A DNA stretch of 64,000 bases from Paramagnetospirillum marisnigri (GCF_001650715.1 NZ_LWQT01000043.1:1-64000); one strand, 5' to 3'; counted from the stretch's first letter, positions 9,235-17,511 are shown. A program made the numbers and translations. The notes: generated by a model not told the origin, from the sequence alone.

Positions 9235-12200
9235 ATGAAACGGGGGATGTGGCGCGTGGGTAGCGCTGTGGCGGACAAGGACGCGCGGGGACGGTGGCGG
9301 TTTGGCATCCGCGCCAAACTGGTGGTCGCGGTGGGGACCGTGGCCGTCATGATTCTGGCGGGTGCCGTCCTGACCTGGTTCAGCTATTCCGAGATCGAGC
9401 GGCTGTTGGCGGCGGTGACGCGGACCAACTTGCCCAGCGTGTCCAATGCCCTGAAGCTTTCCGAGGCCACGGCGCGGCTGGCGGCGGCGGCGCCTGCCCT
9501 GGACAGTTCGCAGTCCCAGTTCCAGCGTCAGAGCAATTTCGTCGCCCTGCAACAGCAGACGGAGCGCCTGCTGGCCCTGATCGACCAGTTGGCGGTGAGT
9601 TCCTCCGATACCGGCCGGGTCGAGGAACTGCGCTCGATGATCGCCGCCTTCGGCGACAATGTGGTCGATCGCAACATCCTGGTGGATAAGCGTCTGCAAC
9701 TGGTCGAACGCGCCCGGGTCCTGGCCGAGGTCATCACCCGTCTTGATCTGGAAATCCACCGCGAGGTCGAAGGCATCGGCACCGATCCCATTCTGGCGGT
9801 GGTGGTGCTGGCCTCGAATTATCTGCGCGAGGCGGTGGTCGCGCCCGAATTGGAAAAGGTGGGCGAGCTGCGCAGCGCCTATGAAGAGCAGGTCCGCAAG
9901 CTGCCCATGCTGGTGGAAGCGGCGGGCGAGGGCAGCCGTGGCCTGCGCGGGCGCGAACTGACCCGCCGGGTGCTGGCGCTGGGCACTGGCCCCGAGAACG
10001 TGTTCGAGCTGCGCAGCCTGCAGATGCTGACCATTGCCCGCCTGGCGGCGGCCAATGACGAGGGCCGCGATCTGGTGGCACGGACCTCGTCGGCGGTGGG
10101 GCGATTGGTTTCCGCCGCCGAGACCGATGCCGCCGACAATGAACGCCGCACCGAAAACGCGGTGAAACTTGGCCGTTACACCCTCCTGGTGGTGGCCATG
10201 CTGACCTTCTTCGGGCCGCTGCTGTTCGTCTGGCTGTATCTGGGCCGCAGCCTCGTGGGCCGTCTGACCGGTCTGGCGGAAGCCATGCACCGTATCGTCG
10301 AGGGTGATTTCCACACGCCCATTCCCGGTACCGGCAAGGACGAGATCGCCGATATGGCCGCCGAGCTGGTGGTGTTCCGCGATGCCATGGCCAAGGTGCA
10401 GGAATCCACCCGTGCCCTGGTGGAAAGCGAGAAACGCCTGCGCCGGATTCTCGATACCTCGCCGCTGGCCTTGGCCATATCCCGGGTGGCCGATCACTCC
10501 CTGATTTCGGTCAATCCCCGCTGGACCGAGCTTTATCTGATCTCGGAGGCCGAGGCCATGGGGATGAGCGTGGCCAGTTGCTATGCTCAGCCCGCCGATC
10601 GGCGCAAGCTGGTGGAACTGGTGCGCCAGCGCGGCTTCGTGCCGGGTTTCGAGTGCCGTATGCGTGACAGCTCCGGCCACGAATTCTGGGCCATGCTGTC
10701 GGCGGCCGAGATCGAGATGGATGGCGAGCCGGCGGTGATCGTCTCCTCCACCGACATCACCCGCCACAAGGAGGAGGAGGCCGCCCTGGCCGAGGCCAAG
10801 CGCATGGCCGAGGATGCCAGCCAGGCCAAATCCCTGTTCCTGGCCACCATGAGCCACGAAATCCGCACCCCCATGAACGGCGTGCTGACCATGGCCCAGT
10901 TGCTGGAGGACATGCCGCTTGCCGCCGAGCAGCGCGAGATGGCCCGCGTCATCCGCGACTCGGCAACGGCGCTGCTGACCATCATCAACGACATCCTGGA
11001 CTTCTCCAAGATCGAGGCGGGCAAGCTCGAACTGGAGACGGTGGAGATGTCGGTGGTCGATCTGGTGGAAGGCGTCGCCGAACTGCTGACCTTGCGCGCC
11101 CAGGAAAAGGGCATCGGCCTCATCACCCATGTGGACCCGACGCTGCCGTCGCGGGTGCTGGGCGATCCGGTGCGGTTGCGCCAGATCATCACCAATCTGG
11201 CGGGAAATGCCATCAAGTTCACCGACAAGGGCTATGTGCGCATCGGCGTCGGCGCGGCCGACGGTTCGGCCCGGCCGCTGCGGCTGCGTTTCTCCATCAC
11301 CGATACCGGTATCGGCCTGGATTCCGAGCAGCAGGCCCGCCTGTTCGAGCCCTTCATGCAGGCCGATATCACCATTTCACGCCGCTATGGCGGCACCGGC
11401 CTTGGTCTGTCCATCTGCCGCCGTCTGGTGGCGATCATGAATGGCGATATCGGCGTCGCCAGTAATATCGGCGCCGGGTCCACCTTCTGGTTCGAAATCC
11501 CCCTGGATGTGGCGGTGGAGCAATCGGAAACCGGTCCCGATCTGACCGGCAAGGCGGTTCTGGTTCTGGCCGAGGGGCCGGTGGCGGCGGATTCCATCCG
11601 GCAATATCTCGGCCATCTCGGGGCCCAGGTGGCGGTTGTGGCCTCGCCCGATGGCGCCTTGGCGGCGGTGAGGGCGGCGGCGCTGGCGGGTTGGGCCTAT
11701 GATGTCGCCCTGCTGGACGGCGGTGTCGACTATCGTCAGCGTCTCGGCCTGGCCGGAGCCTTGATCACCGCTGCCGGTTCCGAGGGCGAGATGCGGATGA
11801 TGATGATGGTCGGACAGGATGCCTATCCCGCCGCCTCCGCCGAAGCCGATGCCTTGGGACTGTTCGGTGTCGTGCCCAAGCCCGTGCGCCAGCGCCTGCT
11901 GTGGCGCGCCGTGTCCGCCGCGGTCGGTCGTGCCGATCCGGCTGCCGCCGCCCAGGTCGAGGACGGACAGGTGGAGACATGGATCCAGCCCACGGTGGAG
12001 GAAGCCGCCGCCGCCGGGGCGCTGATTCTTGTGGCCGAGGACAATCCCACCAACAAGGTGGTGATCCGCCATCTGATGGAGCGGCTGGGCTATGCCATCG
12101 AGGTGGTGGACAATGGTGCCGAGGCCTGGGACCGCATGCAGATTCGGGACTATGGGCTGCTGCTGACCGATTGCCACATGCCCGAGATGGACGGCTATGA

Positions 12201-12804
12201 ACTGACCCACCGGGTGCGGCAGTGGGAAGCCGAACTGGATACCGGCGACCATTTGCCCATCGTGGCGCTGACCGCCGACGCATTGTCGGGCACTTCCCGG
12301 CGCTGCCATGAATGCGGCATGGATGGCTTCTTGGCCAAGCCCATCGACCTTAAGCAGTTGGACGGCACCATTCGCCGCCTGCTGCCCATGGCGGCGGCAC
12401 TTCGCTCGCGCCGCCCGGCGGGGGAGGCGCCACCAATTGCCAGCCAGACCAGCCGCATTCCGTCAGGTAACCTGCCGCCGGTCCTGGACCTTGATCCCAT
12501 GCGCCAGATCTTCGGCGAGATCGGCGACGAGGTGCGCGAACTGCTGGAACTGTTCATGGATACCACCCGCCCGCTGCTGGACGAGCTGGAAGCCGCCATC
12601 ATCGCCGGAGATGCCATTGCCGCCCGCGAGGCGGCCCATTCCTGCAAGGGCGGTGGCAACAGCGCGGGTGCCTTCCGCTTCGCCCGCTACTGCGCCGAGA
12701 TCGAGTCCGATTGCGCTGCCGGCAATCTGGACGCCGCCGCCGAACTTCTGCCCGTGGCCAAGATCGCCTTTGTCGAGGTGGGCGAGGCCATCGACGCCAT
12801 GTGA
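9235..12804 (+). CDS. TorS/BarA-type hybrid sensor histidine kinase with two receivers and HPt
   Basis: 1189 residues. TM1 (about 25-47), a long helical periplasmic sensor and TM2 (about 315-337) lead into HAMP, then PAS (about 400-515). The HisKA box is ATMSHEIRTPMNG with His541. The ATPase has NLAGNAIKFT, DTGIGL and GGTGLGLSI. A first receiver-like domain (about 770-890) has Asp828 but lacks the usual acidic pair. The second (about 929-1050) is canonical, EDNPTNK with Asp979 in DCHMPEMDG. The C-terminal HPt domain has AHSCKGGG with His1135. The full His-Asp-His relay therefore lies in one protein. Start chosen at ATG 9235 because earlier codons lie inside the divergent radical-SAM gene; ATG 9247 is possible. 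Confidence 0.9.
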   Translation: MKRGMWRVGSAVADKDARGRWRFGIRAKLVVAVGTVAVMILAGAVLTWFSYSEIERLLAAVTRTNLPSVSNALKLSEATARLAAAAPALDSSQSQFQRQSNFVALQQQTERLLALIDQLAVSSSDTGRVEELRSMIAAFGDNVVDRNILVDKRLQLVERARVLAEVITRLDLEIHREVEGIGTDPILAVVVLASNYLREAVVAPELEKVGELRSAYEEQVRKLPMLVEAAGEGSRGLRGRELTRRVLALGTGPENVFELRSLQMLTIARLAAANDEGRDLVARTSSAVGRLVSAAETDAADNERRTENAVKLGRYTLLVVAMLTFFGPLLFVWLYLGRSLVGRLTGLAEAMHRIVEGDFHTPIPGTGKDEIADMAAELVVFRDAMAKVQESTRALVESEKRLRRILDTSPLALAISRVADHSLISVNPRWTELYLISEAEAMGMSVASCYAQPADRRKLVELVRQRGFVPGFECRMRDSSGHEFWAMLSAAEIEMDGEPAVIVSSTDITRHKEEEAALAEAKRMAEDASQAKSLFLATMSHEIRTPMNGVLTMAQLLEDMPLAAEQREMARVIRDSATALLTIINDILDFSKIEAGKLELETVEMSVVDLVEGVAELLTLRAQEKGIGLITHVDPTLPSRVLGDPVRLRQIITNLAGNAIKFTDKGYVRIGVGAADGSARPLRLRFSITDTGIGLDSEQQARLFEPFMQADITISRRYGGTGLGLSICRRLVAIMNGDIGVASNIGAGSTFWFEIPLDVAVEQSETGPDLTGKAVLVLAEGPVAADSIRQYLGHLGAQVAVVASPDGALAAVRAAALAGWAYDVALLDGGVDYRQRLGLAGALITAAGSEGEMRMMMMVGQDAYPAASAEADALGLFGVVPKPVRQRLLWRAVSAAVGRADPAAAAQVEDGQVETWIQPTVEEAAAAGALILVAEDNPTNKVVIRHLMERLGYAIEVVDNGAEAWDRMQIRDYGLLLTDCHMPEMDGYELTHRVRQWEAELDTGDHLPIVALTADALSGTSRRCHECGMDGFLAKPIDLKQLDGTIRRLLPMAAALRSRRPAGEAPPIASQTSRIPSGNLPPVLDLDPMRQIFGEIGDEVRELLELFMDTTRPLLDELEAAIIAGDAIAAREAAHSCKGGGNSAGAFRFARYCAEIESDCAAGNLDAAAELLPVAKIAFVEVGEAIDAM

Positions 12805-12821
12805 CGGCTCACTGTCTGTTA

Positions 12822-12850
12822 TTGCGAATGAGTGTCAATCGCGATATTGT
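12822..12850 (+). promoter_or_regulatory. Flavodoxin promoter with Fur-like box
   Basis: TTGCGA (12822-12827) and TATTGT (12845-12850) are separated by 17 bp, a plausible housekeeping promoter. Between them TGCGAATGAGTGTCA (12823-12837) matches the 15-bp Fur core TGATAATNATTATCA at 10 of 14 defined positions. Binding there would block the promoter under iron sufficiency. This agrees with a flavodoxin replacing ferredoxin when iron is scarce, but the site is only a visual match. Confidence 0.45.
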
Positions 12851-12879
12851 CTGGCATCGTCCTCAGCCAGGAGCAGGAT

Positions 12880-13362
12880 ATGACCGTGACCGTGATATTC
12901 GGATCTGATTCCGGGGCCACCAAGGCCGTTGCCGTCAAGATCGCCGCCAAGACCGGGGGGCGCCTGTTGAGCGTCCAGAAGGCCAGGACGGCGGATTACG
13001 AAAGCTGCGATCTGTTGATCCTGGGCTGTCCCACTTATGGCATCGGCGAGTTGCAGAGCGATTGGGACACCCATATCGGCCAGTTGGAGGCCGCCGATCT
13101 GGCGTCGTGCAAGGTGGCGCTGTTCGGAACCGGCGATCAGATGACCTATCCCGACTCATTCGTGGACGCCATGGGCATTCTTTACGACAAGGTGGTGGCG
13201 CGCGGCGCCCAGGTGGTGGGCTTCACCGACACCTTCGGCTATGACTTTTCCGCCTCGACGGCGTTCCGCGATGGGCGTTTCGTCGGCCTGGCCCTGGACG
13301 AGGACACCCAGTCCCACCTGACCGACGACCGCGTCAACGCCTGGATCGGACAACTGCCATGA
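12880..13362 (+). CDS. fldA: Flavodoxin (long-chain type)
   Basis: 160 residues. It starts VTVIFGSDSGATKAVA, the phosphate-binding loop for FMN, followed by LLILGCPTYGIGELQSDWD and VALFGTGDQMTYPDSFVDAMG, the two FMN isoalloxazine loops of long-chain flavodoxins. It is a cytoplasmic one-electron carrier that replaces ferredoxin in low iron or donates electrons to nitrogenase and similar enzymes. I chose ATG 12880 because AGGAG precedes it and the family N-terminus starts there; the frame extends 16 codons upstream. The stop overlaps the next gene by ATGA. Confidence 0.95.
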   Translation: MTVTVIFGSDSGATKAVAVKIAAKTGGRLLSVQKARTADYESCDLLILGCPTYGIGELQSDWDTHIGQLEAADLASCKVALFGTGDQMTYPDSFVDAMGILYDKVVARGAQVVGFTDTFGYDFSASTAFRDGRFVGLALDEDTQSHLTDDRVNAWIGQLP

Positions 13363-13709
13363 AGTCATCGGTCATGGGCCATGTGGTCCACCAGCTCTAC
13401 GAATACCGCAAGGGGGTTCGGCAGCTGTTCATGATGACCATGACCACCCAGGAAGCGGCGGTGGTGGTCCGGCGCCTGCAGGCCGAGGCCATCGAGCATT
13501 ACGCCCATCGGGTCAGCGCCGCCAAGGCCAATGTCTTTTTCGGCCGGGCTCCCTGCGTCGAACTGGTCCGTCGCATGGTGACCAAGCCGCTGTGCCACCT
13601 GACACCGGAAGAGGACTTCATCCTGGGGACGCTGCTTGGCTATGACCGCGAGCAGCAATGCCTGCGATTCCTGGCCATGACCGGCGGACCAAGGCAGGCC
13701 AGCGCCTGA
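13359..13709 (+). CDS. DUF2023 family protein, flavodoxin partner of unknown function
   Basis: 116 residues. HHxYEYRKG-like start (HVVHQLYEYRKGVRQLFM), ANVFFGR and the C-terminal LTPEEDFILGTLLGYDREQQC are hallmarks of DUF2023. From memory, these small proteins are commonly encoded next to flavodoxin genes, and here the gene is translationally coupled to fldA (ATGA overlap). The conserved cysteines (in GRAPCVEL and near the C-terminus) might bind a metal or cluster, but no reaction is known. A role in flavodoxin function or the iron-starvation response is inference from context. Confidence 0.8.
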   Translation: MKSSVMGHVVHQLYEYRKGVRQLFMMTMTTQEAAVVVRRLQAEAIEHYAHRVSAAKANVFFGRAPCVELVRRMVTKPLCHLTPEEDFILGTLLGYDREQQCLRFLAMTGGPRQASA

Positions 13710-13750
13710 ATTCCTGTCGCTGACCGATCGGGCCCCTTTGCCGCAAATGC

Positions 13751-13780
13751 AAAAACCGCGCTCCCTGGAGGGGCGCGGTT
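13751..13780 (-). terminator. Rho-independent terminator of rpmJ
   Basis: Reading the minus strand, AACCGCGCCCC pairs with GGAGCGCGGTT (one G-T pair) around a short loop and is followed by five T. It lies 41 bp after the rpmJ stop. The hairpin may also help to end the DUF2023 transcript arriving from the other side. Confidence 0.8.
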
Positions 13781-13821
13781 CGCATCGACCGGGGCCTGAC
13801 GCACCGGTCCGGCCGGGGCGA

Positions 13822-13947
13822 TCAGCCCTGGCGAGCCTTGTAGCGCGGGTTGGTCTTGTTGATGACGTAGACCCGGCCCTTGCGGCGGACGATGCGGCAG
13901 TTCTTGTCGCGCAGCTTGGCCGACTTGAGCGAATTGCGAATCTTCAT
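13822..13947 (-). CDS. rpmJ: 50S ribosomal protein L36
   Basis: 41 residues, a full L36: [20 protein letters not shown] followed by [21 protein letters not shown]. The single Cys17 and the lack of the CXXC/CXXXXH zinc motif place it in the zinc-free type found in many alphaproteobacteria. It binds 23S rRNA in the large subunit. It is monocistronic, with its own consensus promoter upstream and a terminator downstream. Confidence 0.97.
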   Translation of the reverse strand: MKIRNSLKSAKLRDKNCRIVRRKGRVYVINKTNPRYKARQG

Positions 13948-14002
13948 GGTCCAAATTCCTGAATGCGTAAGGTCGCCCAAAACGGCGTCGACTGGAGGCG
14001 GG

Positions 14003-14031
14003 AAAATAGGGAAACTGGCGCGGGCTGTCAA
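14003..14031 (-). promoter_or_regulatory. Consensus sigma-70 promoter of rpmJ
   Basis: On the minus strand TTGACA (14026-14031) and TATTTT (14003-14008) are separated by exactly 17 bp. Transcription would begin near 13996, about 50 nt before the rpmJ ATG. The near-perfect match fits a strongly expressed ribosomal protein gene. Confidence 0.8.
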
Positions 14032-14099
14032 CACCCCCATGGAACATATTTTGTATCCGGCGCTCGAATCCTGTCCATCGGTCGGGTTATAGTGCGGTC

Positions 14100-14891
14100 A
14101 TGCTGACCTTCATTCCCGATCCGCCCAATCTTCCACCTGCTTTCGAGTGTGTCGAGGGCGACGACGATGCCCGCGTGCTTCTGGTCTGCGACCATGCGTC
14201 CAAGGCGATTCCGCCCGATCTCGGCGAGCTTGGCCTGGAGCGGTCGGAGCGGGAATGCCATGTGGCCTGGGATATCGGCGCCGCCCTGGTGACGCGGGCG
14301 CTGGCCGCCCGCCTGGGCTGCCCGGCGGTGCTGGCGGGCATCAGCCGCCTGGTGATCGACTGCAACCGCCAGCCGGGCGATCCCACCTCGATTCCGGCCA
14401 ATTCCTGCACGGTGGAAGTCCCGGGCAATCGGGGCCTGAGCGAGGCCGAGGCCGCGGACCGCGCCCAGCGCTGGTTCTGGCCCTATCACACCGAGATCGG
14501 CAACCGCATCGCCCATCTGTGGCGCCACGGCACCGCCCCGGCGGTGGTGGCGGTGCACAGCTTCACGCCCCGCATCAATGGATGCGCACCGCGACCCTGG
14601 CATGTGGGCGTGCTGTGGAACCGCGATCCCCGCATGTCCGAGCCGCTGCTGGCGGCGCTGCGCGCCCGTGGCGATCTGGTGGTCGGCGACAACCAGCCTT
14701 ATTCCGGCAAGGAAATCAACTATACCCTGGACACCCATGCCGGGGCGGCGGGATTGCCCAATGTCTCGTTCGAAATCCGTCAGGACCTGCTGATGGACGA
14801 GGCGGGATGCCAGCGCTGGGCCGATCTGCTGGCCGAGGTCTTGGTGCCGGTGCTGAACGATCCCGCCCTGCACCGGGTCCAGGTCTACTGA
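14100..14891 (+). CDS. N-formylglutamate amidohydrolase family protein
   Basis: 263 residues. The FGase family motifs are visible: VLLVCDHASKAIPPDLGELGL (about 26-46), DIGAALVTRALAARL, ISRLVIDCNRQPGD and VAVHSFTP (about 139-147); the conserved His residues would bind zinc. The family includes HutG-type N-formylglutamate hydrolases of histidine breakdown, but no hut genes are near, so the substrate may differ. It is a single-gene unit facing away from rpmJ. Confidence 0.88.
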   Translation: MLTFIPDPPNLPPAFECVEGDDDARVLLVCDHASKAIPPDLGELGLERSERECHVAWDIGAALVTRALAARLGCPAVLAGISRLVIDCNRQPGDPTSIPANSCTVEVPGNRGLSEAEAADRAQRWFWPYHTEIGNRIAHLWRHGTAPAVVAVHSFTPRINGCAPRPWHVGVLWNRDPRMSEPLLAALRARGDLVVGDNQPYSGKEINYTLDTHAGAAGLPNVSFEIRQDLLMDEAGCQRWADLLAEVLVPVLNDPALHRVQVY

Positions 14892-14893
14892 CC

Positions 14894-15016
14894 TCAGATG
14901 CCCTTCTGGAATATCCAGCAGCGCTCCTGATTGTCGTCATTGTCCGCGCTGATGTTGCAGTTGGCGCAGGCGGCCAGGACGAGGCATAACAGGATGGTGG
15001 CGATATTTCTCATCAT
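14894..15016 (-). CDS. Small putative lipoprotein, 40 residues
   Basis: A short frame starting with two Met codons encodes [20 protein letters not shown], then 20 polar residues ending CWIFQKGI. The N-terminus is a textbook lipoprotein signal with lipobox LAAC (Cys17), so the mature peptide would be only about 24 residues and contain three Cys. It ends two bases after the convergent amidohydrolase gene. The ribosome site is weak. Small entericidin-like or cell-envelope lipoproteins are similar in size, but no family is recognised. Confidence 0.5.
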   Translation of the reverse strand: MMRNIATILLCLVLAACANCNISADNDDNQERCWIFQKGI

Positions 15017-15059
15017 GATTCTAGCGTAACAGGATCATGCCGTTATGGGCAACACTCGC

Positions 15060-15088
15060 TTGAACCCGGGGCGGGGCTTGGCTATGGT
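15060..15088 (+). promoter_or_regulatory. Likely gapR promoter
   Basis: TTGAAC (15060-15065) and TATGGT (15083-15088) have a 17-bp spacer and lie about 30 bp before the gapR ATG, with AGAGGAAG as ribosome site in between. Each hexamer matches consensus at four positions. Confidence 0.45.
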
Positions 15089-15118
15089 CGGCGATCCGCG
15101 AAGCAGAGGAAGACCTTC

Positions 15119-15382
15119 ATGAGCGACGACCAGACGAACAGCCAGATCGGCGGCATTGCCGCGGAAGCCCTGCGCCAGTTCATCGACCGGATCGAGCGGT
15201 TGGAGGAAGAGAAGAAGGCGCTGGGCGCCGATCTCAAGGACGTCTATGCCCAGGCCAAGAGCCAAGGCTTCGACACCAAGATCATTCGCAAGATCGTCAG
15301 CCTGCGCAAGAAGGACCGGGCCGAGCGGGAAGAGGAACAGCAGATCCTCGACCTTTACCTCGCCGCCATCGGCGAGGCCTGA
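15119..15382 (+). CDS. gapR: GapR-family nucleoid-associated protein (DUF2312)
   Basis: 87 residues, typical of the family. A central coiled coil ([20 protein letters not shown]) is followed by the DNA-contacting region ([21 protein letters not shown]) and [20 protein letters not shown]. In Caulobacter GapR binds over-twisted AT-rich DNA ahead of replication and transcription forks and stimulates topoisomerases. The call rests on these conserved blocks. It stands alone, downstream of a plausible promoter. Confidence 0.93.
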   Translation: MSDDQTNSQIGGIAAEALRQFIDRIERLEEEKKALGADLKDVYAQAKSQGFDTKIIRKIVSLRKKDRAEREEEQQILDLYLAAIGEA

Positions 15383-15402
15383 GGGCACTCGGCGCACGAT
15401 AT

Positions 15403-15426
15403 CCCTCGCCCGCAAGCGGGAGAGGG
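15403..15426. terminator. Stem-loop after gapR
   Basis: CCCTC-GCCCGC and GCGGG-AGAGGG form an imperfect hairpin 20 bp after the gapR stop and 17 bp before the end of the convergent rnf operon. No T-run follows on either strand, so termination here is tentative. Confidence 0.4.
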
Positions 15427-15442
15427 GTCGATCGTAAAGGTC

Positions 15443-15859
15443 TCAGAACTCGCGCATGGCCTTGGCGCGCAATTCGGCGGCGCGCGGCGTCTCGGTGTCC
15501 AGCGTGCCGTCGCTGGACGACATGCGGATGGATTCCGCCACCTCGTTCAGGCTTTGGGCGTTACGCTGGTCGTACTGGTCCAACTGCCACACCGCGTTGC
15601 GGTTCTCGCTCATCAGCATGGCGGCCTCGGTCTGCAACTGGGTGGCCTCGGCCAGCAGGCGGGCGGCGTTGGCGGCATGCCGCGCCGAGGGCGTGGTGGC
15701 CCCGGCGGCGGCCACCTGGGCGGAATGGGCCGAACGGTCGTCGCCCTTCAGCCAGATATGGGCCCAGGCCTTCCACGAGGCTCCCGCCTCGGTGTCCAGC
15801 GCGTACATGACGGCATAGGCGACGGCCTGGGTGACCGTAAGATCGTCCTGGGTGCTCAT
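15443..15859 (-). CDS. Hypothetical protein, last gene of the rnf unit
   Basis: 138 residues, no recognised family. It is mostly helical, rich in Ala, Glu and Asn, with a long amphipathic stretch (about 60-110, HAANAARLLAEATQLQTEAA) that could form a coiled coil, and no signal peptide or membrane span. Its start overlaps the rnfH stop by ATGA, so it is translationally coupled and probably made with the Rnf complex. A role in Rnf assembly or electron delivery is inference from position. Confidence 0.75.
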   Translation of the reverse strand: MSTQDDLTVTQAVAYAVMYALDTEAGASWKAWAHIWLKGDDRSAHSAQVAAAGATTPSARHAANAARLLAEATQLQTEAAMLMSENRNAVWQLDQYDQRNAQSLNEVAESIRMSSSDGTLDTETPRAAELRAKAMREF

Positions 15860-16140
15860 CCTTCGGCTCCTTCGCCGCCTTCCTTGGCGCGGCGCTTGAC
15901 GGTCTTGGGGTCGGCGGTGATGGGGCGGTAAATCTCGATCCTGGCCCCTTCCTCGATCACGGCGTCGAGCGTGGTGGACTTGCCGAAGATGCCAACCTTC
16001 TGGGTCTCCAGATCGATCTCGGGAAACTGGTGCAGGATGCCCGACTTCTCGATGGCCTGCTTCACCGTGGTGCCCTCGGGCACGTCGATGGTCAGCCAGG
16101 ACTGGCGGGTGGGAATGGCGTAGACGACACCGACCTTCAT
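15856..16140 (-). CDS. rnfH: RnfH family protein
   Basis: 94 residues with a ubiquitin-like/beta-grasp fold: MKVGVVYAIPTRQSWLTIDV, EGTTVKQAIEKSGILHQFPEID, VGIFGKSTTLDAVIEEGARIEIYRPI and a charged tail (DPKTVKRRAKEG). RnfH ends the rnfABCDGEH operon of Rhodobacter capsulatus, where Rnf serves nitrogen fixation; the biochemical role of RnfH itself is uncertain. The same order here supports an Rnf of that type. The start at 16140 was chosen because the family begins with this Met. Confidence 0.9.
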   Translation of the reverse strand: MKVGVVYAIPTRQSWLTIDVPEGTTVKQAIEKSGILHQFPEIDLETQKVGIFGKSTTLDAVIEEGARIEIYRPITADPKTVKRRAKEGGEGAEG

Positions 16141-16210
16141 GATCCGCTTCCTCTTAACATCTGTCCCTCGGTCGGCGGGCGGGGACGCCCGCGCTCCGAT
16201 GTTCCCGTTC

Positions 16211-16882
16211 CTAGACGCTGTGGGCACCGGCCATCTTGATTTCCTTGCCCGAGGCAAGGTCGATCATGCGCTTGGCCACCACCATCAACCCGGCCACCAG
16301 GAAGCCGCCGGGCGGCAGGATCAGCACCAGGATGCCCCAGTCGGCGGGCATGATGCGCAGTTCCAGCACTTTGGCCCACGGCCCCAGCAGCAGGGCGGCG
16401 TCGGCGAACAGGGTGCCCTGGCCGATCATCTCGCGCACCGCGCCGATGGCGGTCAGGGCGAAGGTGAAGCCCAGGCCCATGAACAATCCGTCCAGGAAGG
16501 AGGGCAGCACCGGCTCCTTGGCGGCGAAGGCCTCCAGGCGGGCCAGCGGCAGGCAGTTGGAGACGATCAGCGGAATGAACAGGCCCAGCACCTTGTACAA
16601 CTCGTGCATCCAGGCGTTCATGCCCAGGTCGACGAAGGTGACATTGGCGGCCACGATCAGGATATAGACCGGGATGCGCACCTCGTGGGTGACGTAGTTG
16701 CGGAACATGGCCACCATCAGGTTCGATGCGGCCATCACCACCGCGGTGGCGATGCCCATGCCGAAGCCGTTGGTGGCGGTGCCGGTCATGGCCATGGTCG
16801 GGCACATGCCCAGCAGCATGCACAGCACGCCGTTGTTTTCCCACAATCCGTCCTTGACGATCTGTCCGTATTTGGCAGACAT
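16211..16882 (-). CDS. rnfE: Rnf complex subunit RnfE
   Basis: 223 residues, an integral membrane protein with about six spans. Conserved features include GLWENNGVLCMLLGMCPTMA near the N-terminus, VYILIVAANVTFVDLGMNAW and FIPLIVSNCLPLARLEAFA. RnfA and RnfE are homologous subunits with inverted topology that line the ion/electron path and carry Cys residues for an intramembrane [2Fe-2S] centre. I take the ATG at 16882, which overlaps the rnfG stop (TGATG) and follows GGAG; a GTG lies one codon upstream. Confidence 0.95.
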   Translation of the reverse strand: MSAKYGQIVKDGLWENNGVLCMLLGMCPTMAMTGTATNGFGMGIATAVVMAASNLMVAMFRNYVTHEVRIPVYILIVAANVTFVDLGMNAWMHELYKVLGLFIPLIVSNCLPLARLEAFAAKEPVLPSFLDGLFMGLGFTFALTAIGAVREMIGQGTLFADAALLLGPWAKVLELRIMPADWGILVLILPPGGFLVAGLMVVAKRMIDLASGKEIKMAGAHSV

Positions 16883-17511
16883 CACTTCTTCTCCATCATG
16901 CGGGGAGCGTTGGCGGCAAAGAATTCAAGTCCGGTGCGGATGCCGCCGACCACGGCGCGCGGCGTGATGGTGGCGCCGGAGAACTGGTCGAACTGGCCGC
17001 CGTCCTTCTTGACCTTCCACTTCTCCACCGGCGGATTGCCGAGGCTCAACCCGGTGAAGCGGGTGATCCAGTCGGTCTTGACGGCATCGATCTTGTCGCC
17101 CAGGCCGGGGGTCTCCTTGTGGGAAATGACGCGCACCCCCAGCAGCTTGCCGTCCGGCGCCACGCCCAGCATCAGCTTGATCGGCCCGCCATAGCCGCCG
17201 CTGGCATTGACCTCATAGGCGAGGCCGGTGATCTGGCCGCCCTTCATGGCGCGATAGACCACGGTCTCGGCGGTGCCGCCATGTCCGCCCGCATTGGGGT
17301 TGGGAATGGCGATGGCGTCGGTCACCGGGTTGTTGTCGTGGATGGACTTGGGGATGACCTGGCCCAGCGAGGTCATCTTGTCCTCCAGGGCGCGCTCCTT
17401 GATGGGCTCCTTGGTGACATCGTCGGTGAGGGCCAGCAGCACGCCGAAACCGGCGCAGAAGGCCCCCAGGATGGTGGCGTGGACCCAGGTGGGCTTCATG
17501 GCGGTGCTCAT
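16882..17511 (-). CDS. rnfG: Rnf complex subunit RnfG (FMN-carrying)
   Basis: 209 residues: one N-terminal membrane anchor (about 10-28) and a periplasmic FMN-binding domain. The flavinylation motif DQFSGAT lies at 175-181, so FMN is expected on Thr181, attached by ApbE, whose gene starts this unit. RnfG passes electrons between RnfD and the quinone- or ferredoxin-side centres. The start overlaps the rnfD stop by ATGA and the stop overlaps rnfE by TGATG. Confidence 0.95.
   Translation of the reverse strand: MSTAMKPTWVHATILGAFCAGFGVLLALTDDVTKEPIKERALEDKMTSLGQVIPKSIHDNNPVTDAIAIPNPNAGGHGGTAETVVYRAMKGGQITGLAYEVNASGGYGGPIKLMLGVAPDGKLLGVRVISHKETPGLGDKIDAVKTDWITRFTGLSLGNPPVEKWKVKKDGGQFDQFSGATITPRAVVGGIRTGLEFFAANAPRMMEKK

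Noticed and set aside
9229-11130. Open frame of 633 codons on the minus strand
   Set aside because: It lies opposite the hybrid histidine kinase, has His/Gln/Gly-rich low-complexity composition typical of antisense frames in GC-rich DNA, and shows no domain.
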